Source: Paracoccus sp. PAMC 22219 (GTDB taxonomy: Bacteria > Pseudomonadota > Alphaproteobacteria > Rhodobacterales > Rhodobacteraceae). From it: a stretch of DNA of 64,000 bases. Under the pieces are notes generated by a model. It searched no databases. It was not told where the DNA came from and saw only the letters and a list, made by a program, of their open reading frames with translations. Shown here one piece after another: positions 55,247 to 64,000 of the stretch (position 1 is its first letter; each line of letters begins with the position of its first letter). The position numbers were made by a program, and so were the translations under genes. The stretch lies in the NCBI RefSeq assembly GCF_000787695.1, contig NZ_BBPH01000022.1:1-64000 (forward strand), in the 5' to 3' direction.

Positions 55247-56313
55247 GTCGACCTCGGATCAAGGAAACGGTACAGGATGTCGCTGAAGAGGTTCAGCAGC
55301 ACAAAGCAGACGCCGACGACGACCGTGCCGCCCAGCACCGCGTTCATGTCGCCCGACAGCAGCCCGCGGGTGATGTAGCTGCCCAGGCCCGGCCAGCTGA
55401 AGATGATCTCGGTCAGGACCGACCCTTCCAGCAGCGACCCGAAGGACAGCGCGATGACGGTGACCAGCGGGATCGCGATGTTGCGGAAGGCATGGCCCCA
55501 GATGACCGCCCGTTCGGACAGGCCCTTGACGCGGGCAGTGGTGACGTATTCCGCCGACAGCTGTTCAAGCATGAAGCTGCGCGTCATGCGGCTGATATAG
55601 GCCAGCGAGTAATAGCCCAGCAGGCTGGCCGGCAGGATGATGTGCGAAAACGCGTCGCGGAACGCGCCCCAATCCCCGGCGATCAGGCTGTCGACCAGCA
55701 CCATGCCGGTGACGGTCGGCACCATCCCGTCATACAGGATCCCCTGTCGACCCGGTCCGCCGACCCAGCCCAGCATCCCGTAAAAGATCAGCAGCCCCAT
55801 CAGGCCCAGCCAGAAGATCGGCATCGAATAGCCGACCAGCGCCACGACCCGCGCGACCTGGTCGATGATGCCGCCGCGCCGCGCCGCCGCGATCACGCCC
55901 AAGGGCACGCCGATCACGACGCCGATGAAGGTGCCCAAGGCCGCCAGCTCGAACGTTGCGGGAAAGACGCGGGCGATGTCCTGGGCCACCGGCTGCCCGG
56001 TCGAGATGGATCGCCCGAAATCGCCGCGCAGCACGTCGCCCACATAGGACAGGAACTGCATGATCAGCGGCTGGTCCAGCCCCATCGCGATATAGGCGGC
56101 GTCGTATTGCGCCTGGGTGGCGCGGTCGCCCACGACCTTCAGCACCGGGTCGATCGGCATGACCCGCCCGATGATGAAGGTGACCAGCAGCAGGCCCAGC
56201 AGCGTCAGCGCCAGCGACAGGACGGTCCCCGCCACGCTGCGCACGCGCCTGCGGGTCAGGGCGCGGCGCCGCGACGGTTGGGTCGCGGCGCCGGTCGGAT
56301 CGGTCAGGGCCAT
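55243..56313 (-). CDS. dppB: Peptide ABC transporter permease DppB-like
   Basis: A 356-residue inner-membrane permease with six predicted helices. Seen: DPVLKVVGDRATQAQYDAAYIAMGLDQPL (the OppB-type periplasmic stretch) and the EAA loop ARVKGLSERAVIWGHAFRNIAIPLVT near residue 262. The first 40 residues are Arg-rich. Immediately follows the binding protein gene. Confidence 0.92.
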   Translation of the reverse strand: MALTDPTGAATQPSRRRALTRRRVRSVAGTVLSLALTLLGLLLVTFIIGRVMPIDPVLKVVGDRATQAQYDAAYIAMGLDQPLIMQFLSYVGDVLRGDFGRSISTGQPVAQDIARVFPATFELAALGTFIGVVIGVPLGVIAAARRGGIIDQVARVVALVGYSMPIFWLGLMGLLIFYGMLGWVGGPGRQGILYDGMVPTVTGMVLVDSLIAGDWGAFRDAFSHIILPASLLGYYSLAYISRMTRSFMLEQLSAEYVTTARVKGLSERAVIWGHAFRNIAIPLVTVIALSFGSLLEGSVLTEIIFSWPGLGSYITRGLLSGDMNAVLGGTVVVGVCFVLLNLFSDILYRFLDPRST

Positions 56314-57912
56314 TTATTCGCCCTTCGTCACCTGACGATACATGACCGATGAAATGGCGCCGCCGCTCCACCAGTTCTGGACGCCGTCGCGCATGCCGAC
56401 CTGTTCGATGCGCTGGAACAGCGGCACGATGGGGGCCTCGGCCTGATACTGGCGCTGGATGTCCTGATACATCGCGGCACGGGCGTCGGCGTCCTGTTCC
56501 AGAGTGGCGGCGACGGTGGCCTCGTTCATCTCGGCCGGGACCTCATAGGCGTTGCGCCAAGCCAGCAGGCCCACAGCCGCGGCCTCGTCGCTGTTGTCGG
56601 GATTGAAGGCAAAGGTCGCGGCATTGGTGTTCGGATCGGAATAATCCGGCCCCCATTCGCCCAGGAAGATCGGCACCTCGCGCGCGCGATAGGCGTCCAG
56701 CACCTGTGCGCCGGTCATCTGCTCGATCTCCAGCGTCAGGCCGACCTGGGCCATCGACGCCTGCAGGGTCTGGGCGACGTCCACGTATTCGCGCAGATCG
56801 CGCACGCGGGTGGTGATGGTGCCGCCCTCGATCCCCGCATCGGTCAGGATCTGGCGGGCCTTTTCGACGTCATAGGTCCAGGGCTGCTCCTCCAGCACGC
56901 CCAGATAACCCAAGGGCAGGAAGGTCTGGTGCGTGACGAACTGGCCCTTCAGAAAGCTGCCGGTGATGCCTTCGTAATCGACCAGATGCTTCATCGCCTC
57001 GATCACGGCGGGGTTGGACAGCAGCTCATCCTTCTGGTTCAGGCCCATGTACAGGATGCGGCCGCGGGGTTCGTCCAGGATGGTGACCCCGTCCACGGCG
57101 GCGATGGATTCCACATCCGTCGGCGTCAGGTTGCGGGCCACGTCGATGTCGCCCTGTTCCAGCAACAGCCGCTGCGCGCTGGATTCGGCCACGTTGCGCA
57201 CGATCACGCGCTTCATCTCAGGGGCGCCCTGCCAATATTCCTCATAGGACGTCAGCTGCACGGCCTCGTTCGGACGCCAGGCGGAAAGCACATAGGCGCC
57301 CGACCCGGCCTCGTTCGTGTTCAGCCAGCCGTTGCCCAGGTCGCCGTCGACCTCGTTGGCCATCACGGTCTCCATGTCGACGACGCTGGCGATGTTGGCC
57401 GTCAGGCAGTTCAGCACGAAGCTGGGCGCATAGGGCTTGTCCATGGTCAGCGTCAGCGTGTTGCCGTCCGCGGTGATCATCTGGTCCACGTTGTCGGCGG
57501 TAAAGCCGAACTGCGTCAGGATGAAGGCCGGGGTCTTGTCCAGCTTGACCGCGCGCTGCAGCGACCAGGCGGCGTCCGCGGCGCGCACCGGGTTGCCGGA
57601 ATGGAAGGTCGCATCCTCGCGCAGGGTGAAGGTGATGGACAGGCCATCCTCGGACACCGCCCATTCGGTCGCAAGACTGGGCTGGAAACCGGCGTCGGGG
57701 TCCAGCGGGTCGAAATCGACCAGACGGTCATAGGTGTTGTTGTTGACGTCATTGCCCGCGAATTCGAAACTCTGCGCCGGGTCCAGGCTGATGATGTCGT
57801 CGATCGTGTGCGCCACGACCAAGGTGTCGGCTGGCGTTTCCGCCCAGGCGGCAGGGGCAAGCGCCAGCGCCGAGGCCAGAAGCATGGCGCGCGTGGTCAG
57901 GTGATATGTCAT
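56314..57912 (-). CDS. dppA: Peptide ABC transporter substrate-binding protein DppA-like
   Basis: A 532-residue periplasmic binding protein of family 5 (SBP_bac_5). Signal peptide at the N-terminus (MTYHLTTRAMLLASALALAP, cleavage near AWA-E), then TLVVAHTIDDIISLDPAQSFEF, FTLREDATFHSGNPV and NTNEAGSGAYVLSAW. DNRNPD-like ligand region reads WGPDYSDPNTNAATF. ATG 57912 is chosen because the signal peptide begins there. Head of the dppABCDF-M20 operon. Short peptides are the likely ligand, but nickel or other ligands are possible. Confidence 0.92.
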   Translation of the reverse strand: MTYHLTTRAMLLASALALAPAAWAETPADTLVVAHTIDDIISLDPAQSFEFAGNDVNNNTYDRLVDFDPLDPDAGFQPSLATEWAVSEDGLSITFTLREDATFHSGNPVRAADAAWSLQRAVKLDKTPAFILTQFGFTADNVDQMITADGNTLTLTMDKPYAPSFVLNCLTANIASVVDMETVMANEVDGDLGNGWLNTNEAGSGAYVLSAWRPNEAVQLTSYEEYWQGAPEMKRVIVRNVAESSAQRLLLEQGDIDVARNLTPTDVESIAAVDGVTILDEPRGRILYMGLNQKDELLSNPAVIEAMKHLVDYEGITGSFLKGQFVTHQTFLPLGYLGVLEEQPWTYDVEKARQILTDAGIEGGTITTRVRDLREYVDVAQTLQASMAQVGLTLEIEQMTGAQVLDAYRAREVPIFLGEWGPDYSDPNTNAATFAFNPDNSDEAAAVGLLAWRNAYEVPAEMNEATVAATLEQDADARAAMYQDIQRQYQAEAPIVPLFQRIEQVGMRDGVQNWWSGGAISSVMYRQVTKGE

Positions 57913-58029
57913 GTGGGGGTTCCTGTCGGTGAACGGCCCCCGCTGTCTCGCGGGGTTGCATGTCGTGCAGCCTGCCGCAGGCCCGTCCAGCATTCAATGC
58001 CAATCTGCCCGACGGCCCGAATGGACCAC

Positions 58030-59010
58030 CTAGCCCGCCCTGGCATCCCCGACAGAAGGCGCGTCGACCACACCATCCATGCGCAGCGGGTGGTCGACCG
58101 CCATCACCTGCCCGCTGACCCGGTTCCGCCCGGCCAGCTTGCTGCGATACAGCATCCTGTCGGCCCCGGTCAGCCAGAAGGCGTTGTCGCTGCCCATGTC
58201 GCAGCGCCCCGACGCCACGCCAATGCTGATCGTCACCACCTGCCCCACCTGCGACGCGCGGTGCGGGATGGCCAGCGCCTCGACCCCGGCGCGCATCGTC
58301 TCGGCCAGGTGCAGGGCGCCGTCCAGGTCGGTGCCGGGCAGGATGCAGGCGAATTCCTCGCCGCCGTAGCGGGCGCACAGGTCGCCCGACCGGCGGATCG
58401 CCTGCGCCAGCGCCTGTGACACGGCCTTCAGGCAGATGTCCCCCTCGGGGTGGCCATAGCTGTCGTTGAAGCCCTTGAAATGGTCGATGTCCAGCATCAG
58501 CACCGCGATCAGCCCGCCGTCGCGCGCCTGCCGGTGCAGTTCCGCCTGCAGGCGGCGTTCCAGCATGCGCCGATTGGCCAGCCCGGTCAGCGGATCGCGT
58601 AGCGCCTGTTCGGTCAGCTGATCGCGCATCCGTTTCATTTGGACATGGTTGCGCACCCGCCGCTGCAATGCCGCCGGACGGATCGGCTTGGTGACATAGT
58701 CGATGGCACCGACCGCCAGCCCGCGCAGTTCGGCCTCGTCATCGCCCAGGGCGGTGGCAAAGATCACCGGAATGTCGCTCAGCATCGGGTCGGCCTTGAA
58801 GATGCGGCACAGCTGATAGCCGTCCATGCCGGGCATCACCACGTCCAGCAGGATCAGGTCCGGCCGGCTTTCGCGTGCCACCTGCACGGCCTGTTCGCCG
58901 GACAGGGCAAAGCAGATCTCGTATTCATCCTCCAGCACGGCGGTGACGATCTCGATGTTGGCGGGTTCGTCGTCGATCACAAGGATGACGGGGCGGTTGT
59001 CCATTTTCAT
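58030..59010 (-). CDS. Diguanylate cyclase response regulator (REC-GGDEF, PleD-like)
   Basis: A 326-residue cytosolic protein. Receiver domain residues about 8-125 with acidic DDE pair, phospho-acceptor Asp in LILLDVVMPGMDG near residue 56 and Lys in VTKPIR. GGDEF domain about 130-305 with the active-site GGEEF in CARYGGEEFACILPG near residue 215; an upstream RxxD inhibitory site reads RSGD. It makes c-di-GMP when phosphorylated. It overlaps or abuts the Hpt gene (59007) and is the last gene of the kinase operon. ATG 59004 is an alternative start. Confidence 0.92.
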   Translation of the reverse strand: MKMDNRPVILVIDDEPANIEIVTAVLEDEYEICFALSGEQAVQVARESRPDLILLDVVMPGMDGYQLCRIFKADPMLSDIPVIFATALGDDEAELRGLAVGAIDYVTKPIRPAALQRRVRNHVQMKRMRDQLTEQALRDPLTGLANRRMLERRLQAELHRQARDGGLIAVLMLDIDHFKGFNDSYGHPEGDICLKAVSQALAQAIRRSGDLCARYGGEEFACILPGTDLDGALHLAETMRAGVEALAIPHRASQVGQVVTISIGVASGRCDMGSDNAFWLTGADRMLYRSKLAGRNRVSGQVMAVDHPLRMDGVVDAPSVGDARAG

Positions 59011-59566
59011 ATCCCTGGTTGACCGGTTTCGGGTTGAGCGCCGTCCAGCAGCGCGTCTGCCGCCGCATAGTCTAGCCGCAGCAGCGCACGCCGCACGGGG
59101 TGGTCGTCCATCGCCACGCGGTCCAGCTGCAGCGCTTCGGCCAGCGCGTCGAAACTGGCGCGGGCGGCCATGCTGCGGCGGCGGACCTGGTCGCGCAGGT
59201 GGCCACGCAGTTGCGCGATCAGCGCGCTGTCGCCCGTGGGGGCCGGGGCTGTCGGCCGCGGGGCCACGGCGGCGGTGGCCAGGCTGTCGGCGGCGGCGAT
59301 CGCCGCGTCCAGCGGACCGGCCAGTTCCGCCAGCAGCCCATCGATGCCTGCCCCGTCGCCATCCTGCAGCCGACCCTCGATCCGCCCCGCCAAGGCCGCG
59401 ATCCGTGGCAGCTCCAGCGAGGCCGCGACCCCCTTCAGGGTATGCGCGGCGCGGTGGGCGTCCTGGGTCCGCCCGTCGGCGATCAGCTGCGCCATCTGCG
59501 CAACCGCATCACGGTTGCCCTCGGCAAAGGACAGGATCAGCCGGCGCAGCAACGTCCGCTTGCCAT

Positions 59567-59570
<4 letters not shown>
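59007..59570 (-). CDS. Hpt domain segment (phosphotransfer), likely C-terminus of the kinase
   Basis: A 187-residue histidine phosphotransfer domain if read from the GTG at 59570, whose bases overlap the kinase stop. The phospho-His is in AHTLKGVAASLELPRIAAL near residue 42. Its N-terminal sequence RVNGKRTLLRRLILSF is what normally continues a hybrid kinase after a PAAL-type linker. One extra base at the junction fuses both into one about 938-residue protein, so I think it is the kinase's C-terminal domain separated by a missing base. A true separate, coupled gene remains possible. Confidence 0.7.
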
Positions 59571-61818
<2,248 letters not shown>

Positions 61819-61822
<4 letters not shown>

Positions 61823-62190
61823 CGCGCACCCTCCACAGCCGACGCCACGCAGCCCAGGGATCCCGGCGCCGGCAGCACCAGCCACGCCCCCCGCTGGCGC
61901 ACGCGGTCCGCAAAGCCGTCGTCGCCCGACAACGCGACGGACAATCCGGGCAGCGCCGCAAAGGCGATCACCCCGCCCCCCGCGGCATGGACCAGGTCCA
62001 GAACCTCGGCCCGGTGCAGGCCGGGACGGGTCAGGACCAGGAACTGCCCCGGCGTACCCGGACGGGTCAGCGCATGACCCGCCAGCGCCACCAGTCCCGC
62101 CAGTGCCAGCGCCAGAGCGGGCAACAGCGCGCCGATGCCCGTCCCCTCGGAGGCGGGTGCAACCATTTCGGTGCCGGTTCCTGATGCCAC
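61819..62190 (-). CDS. Small single-pass membrane protein ahead of the kinase
   Basis: A 123-residue protein with one membrane helix (about residues 20-41, LLPALALALAGLVALAGHAL) followed by a compact, Gly/Ala/Val-rich domain (HRAEVLDLVHAAGGGVIAFAALPG). No family recognised. The start is GTG 62190 with AGGAG 8 bases upstream; ATG 62166 is an alternative. Its stop overlaps the kinase ATG (ATGA), so it is co-translated and might be an accessory or input subunit of that kinase. This role is an inference. Confidence 0.6.
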
Positions 62191-62319
62191 GATGCGCTCC
62201 TGTCCTGTCTTCAGACCGCACGATACCCCGCAGCGCGCCGCCCGTCCGCAGACCGGTCGAATGCAAGAATGTCCAAACGATGCGGTTCACCGGGAACCAG
62301 CCAGCCCAACTGCGCGCCA

Positions 62320-62365
62320 TCGGGGGGACCGGGGGCACGCAGCCCCCGGCCGTCGCGGGACGCAA
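62320..62365. repeat. GC-rich hairpin repeat, copy B
   Basis: Second copy of the element at 25004-25048. Begins TCGGGGGGACC, has hairpin CCGGGGGC (62329-62336), loop ACGCA, GCCCCCGG (62342-62349), and ends with the shared 14 bases GTCGCGGGACGCAA. The stem is one pair shorter and the loop differs while pairing is kept, which points to selection on the structure. Confidence 0.6.
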
Positions 62366-62679
62366 GCCGGGTGCGACCGAAAACGGGCATCAGCCGACAG
62401 CGACAAGCGCGCACCCTGAAAGGATCAAATCGGAAGGCAGGCAACAATCGCCCTACTGTTCCAAGGCAATCGGACGTTCAGTCGGCGCTACGACGGCATC
62501 TGTCCGATGACAGCCTATTCGACCGCGTGACTTCAGCACGTGTCATTGGGATCAGAGCGGACGGGCTTGGCCAGCTCAATCAACAGTTCGAAATGACCCG
62601 GAGTAGCAAGCCGGTATTGTGGCGCGCTCATTCCGGGTATGGGTCAACCTCCTAGCCAACCGTGCGGCAAAATGAACTA

Positions 62680-62705
62680 CGCCGGCGGCCTTTCGGGCGC
62701 CGGCG
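62680..62705 (-). terminator. Hairpin downstream of terC
   Basis: Eight-base self-complementary arms CGCCGGCG at 62680-62687 and 62698-62705 enclose a short segment that adds two further pairs. It lies 28 bases after the terC stop on the minus strand. No T-run, so termination is a modest guess. Confidence 0.4.
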
Positions 62706-62732
62706 CAGGGTCGTGCGGTCAGATCGCGTGGA

Positions 62733-63734
62733 TCAGTGCCGGTTCTCGCCGAACGGCAGCGGTTCGGGGGACTGGCCGCGGGTCTTGGCCAGCGACACCA
62801 CCACGCCCACCGTCAGGATGAAGAACGTGATGCCCAGCGACCAGGACGGCGGGAACTTCTCCCAGCCCATCAGGTCCGCGATGAAGATCTTGGAGCCGAT
62901 GAAGATCAGCAGGATCGACAGCGCGTATTTCAGATAGGCAAAGCGGTGCAGGATCGCGGCCAGCGCGAAATACAACGCCCGCAGGCCGAGGATCGCGAAG
63001 ATGTTCGAGGTGTAGACCAGGTACGGGTCCGTGGTGATGGTGAACACGGCAGGCACCGAGTCGACTGCGAACACCAGGTCGGCGACCTCGATCACGATCA
63101 GCGCCAGCAGCAGCGGCGTGGCCCAGCGAACCAGCTTGCCGGTCTTGGGGTCGGGGATCTTGACCGTGAAGGCATGGCCGTGCAGCTCGTCGGTGACGCG
63201 CATGCGGCGGCGCAGCCAGTTCAGCATCTTGTTGTCGGCCATGTCGGTGTGATCGTCACTGGCGAACAGCATCTTGATGCCGGTGAAGATCAGGAAGGCC
63301 GCGAACAGGTACAGCACCCAGTGATAGTTCTCGACGATGGTTGCGCCCAGGCCGATCATGATGCCGCGCAGCAGGATCACGCCTAGGATGCCCCAGAACA
63401 GCACCCGGTGCTGGTATTCCCGCGGAATCGCGAAGAAGCTGAAGATCAGCGCGATGACGAAGATGTTGTCCATCGCCAATGTCTTCTCGACGATGAAGGC
63501 GGTCAGATACTGCGCCGTGGCCTCTCCGCCCATCGTCCAGTAGATGAACCCCGAAAAGGCGATGCCCAAGGTGATGTACATGGCCGACAGCTTAAGGCTT
63601 TCGGCGATGCCGATCTCGTGGTCGTCCTTGTTCAGGACGCCCAGGTCGAAGACCAGCAGGGCGACGACCAGCCCCAGGAACAGCAGCCACATCCAGATGG
63701 GCTTGCCCAAAAATTCGCTTAGAAGAAGTTCCAC
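62733..63734 (-). CDS. TerC family membrane protein
   Basis: A 333-residue inner-membrane protein of the TerC/Alx family, thought to export Mn2+ or other metals, possibly with secretory-protein metallation. About nine helices; acidic metal residues in VEKTLAMDNIFVIALIFSFF and VIEVADLVFAVDSVPAVF are the family core. I chose the GTG at 63734 (VELLLSEFLGKPIWMWL) because GAGGG precedes it by 4-5 bases and upstream codons look non-coding. Upstream 63735-63934 has no clear yybP-ykoY element. Confidence 0.92.
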   Translation of the reverse strand: MELLLSEFLGKPIWMWLLFLGLVVALLVFDLGVLNKDDHEIGIAESLKLSAMYITLGIAFSGFIYWTMGGEATAQYLTAFIVEKTLAMDNIFVIALIFSFFAIPREYQHRVLFWGILGVILLRGIMIGLGATIVENYHWVLYLFAAFLIFTGIKMLFASDDHTDMADNKMLNWLRRRMRVTDELHGHAFTVKIPDPKTGKLVRWATPLLLALIVIEVADLVFAVDSVPAVFTITTDPYLVYTSNIFAILGLRALYFALAAILHRFAYLKYALSILLIFIGSKIFIADLMGWEKFPPSWSLGITFFILTVGVVVSLAKTRGQSPEPLPFGENRH

Positions 63735-63888
63735 GATGCCCTCGCAAGAATGAAATAGTGCAGGGCAAGGGACGACAAAGGGGCCACCGATGCACCGAGC
63801 ACGCTCGATGCGGTCCGACATCGCAGCCGATCGTCACGATCATGCTGCCAGAGGGGCCCGGTCCGCGAGGCAGACATTATCACGAATC

Positions 63889-63924
63889 GGCCGTCCGCAC
63901 AAGCATGCGCTTGTGCGGACGGCC
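63889..63924. terminator. 36-base perfect hairpin upstream of terC
   Basis: Arms of 16 bases at 63889-63904 and 63909-63924 are exact complements with a 4-base ATGC loop. It begins 10 bases after the stop of the truncated minus-strand gene at the window end, so it is probably that gene's terminator. No T-run follows. Confidence 0.5.
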
Positions 63925-63934
63925 TCGCCATGCC

Positions 63935-64000
63935 CTAAAATTCCAGCATCTGCCCGCGCCCTGCCGGAGCCGCGACCCGGATCGGCCGCGCCTCGACCGC
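63935..64000 (-). CDS. C-terminal end of an unidentified protein (truncated by window)
   Basis: The last 66 bases read on the minus strand as 21 codons plus TAG at 63935, ending GRGQMLEF. Almost every third position is G or C apart from the last codons, which fits real coding, and the large hairpin follows the stop. Too short to name a family. Confidence 0.5.
   Translation of the reverse strand, partial: AVEARPIRVAAPAGRGQMLEF

Larger units (their letters stand above)
62191..62732. other. 542-base gap without a recognisable gene
   Basis: Between the small membrane protein and terC. It holds repeat copy B at 62320-62365, then about 310 bases (62366-62680) that are visibly less GC-rich than the neighbourhood, with no codon-bias signal and no protein family I can recognise, and a hairpin at 62680-62705 after terC. 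The composition suggests a relic of an insertion or degraded gene, not proven. Confidence 0.5.

Noticed and set aside
63735-63934. Possible yybP-ykoY manganese riboswitch ahead of terC
   Set aside because: TerC-type genes often carry one, but I could not find its conserved GGGGAGTA-type core on the minus strand; only an unrelated 36-base hairpin is seen.

Overview
The window is GC-rich (roughly two thirds G+C), almost fully coding, and reads as chromosomal core from a Paracoccus-like member of the Rhodobacterales (Alphaproteobacteria). Pointers are the aa3 oxidase subunit I followed by a DUF2244 gene, CobS/CobT aerobic cobaltochelatase genes, a Bpt-type aminoacyl transferase, a methylmalonyl-CoA epimerase followed by a DUF1467 gene, an M4 protease paired with an emfourin-like inhibitor, and CtrA-type TTAA-N7-TTAA boxes. 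The genus is an inference. No prophage, insertion sequence, CRISPR array or rRNA was seen; the only RNA gene is tRNA-Arg(TCT).

Layout. 1-9.7 kb: ctaD (5' truncated), DUF2244, DUF3008, a GatB/YqeY protein, carA, an MshEN-glycosyltransferase fusion, glnE, bpt. 9.9-16.8 kb: ilvB-ilvN, an M48 lipoprotein protease, nitroreductase, EI24 protein, methylmalonyl-CoA epimerase, a receiver-domain regulator. 16.8-24.2 kb: a DUF1501/DUF1800 exported pair, aspS, a CPBP protease, a GH25 lipoprotein, a family 8-like glycosyltransferase. 24.2-31.2 kb: an SDR epimerase, cobT-cobS, an ECF sigma/anti-sigma/fasciclin set, DUF808. 31.3-35.4 kb: an Ugp-type sugar/glycerol-phosphate ABC importer. 35.5-45.4 kb: M4 protease plus emfourin, CorA, CsbD, a YbjN-proC-tRNA-binding-dehydrogenase operon, cobC, PhnA, PPK2, PhzF, DUF1330, TerB. 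45.4-50.6 kb: a Puu-like gamma-glutamyl-amine cluster with a divergent class V aminotransferase and a GNAT gene. 50.6-58 kb: PRC-barrel protein, tRNA-Arg, and a dipeptide ABC importer with an M20 peptidase. 58-64 kb: a hybrid histidine kinase/Hpt/diguanylate cyclase operon, a low-content gap, terC, and the tail of one more gene.

Working together. The Dpp-type importer shares an overlapping operon with its peptidase. The glutamine synthetase-like, FAD oxidase and amidotransferase genes overlap end to start as a polyamine or amine degradation unit. CobS, CobT and CobC belong to cobalamin synthesis; a possible cobalamin riboswitch core lies ahead of cobC. The MshEN-glycosyltransferase (with a perfect CtrA box) and the kinase/diguanylate cyclase operon suggest c-di-GMP-linked surface polysaccharide control.

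Caution on sequence quality. Eight conserved reading frames are each explained by one missing base (glnE twice, ilvB, the DUF1800 gene, cobT, ugpC, a secreted protein at 42.4 kb, and the kinase/Hpt junction). All have the same sign and they hit essential genes, so I read them as probable sequencing or assembly deletions rather than eight pseudogenes.
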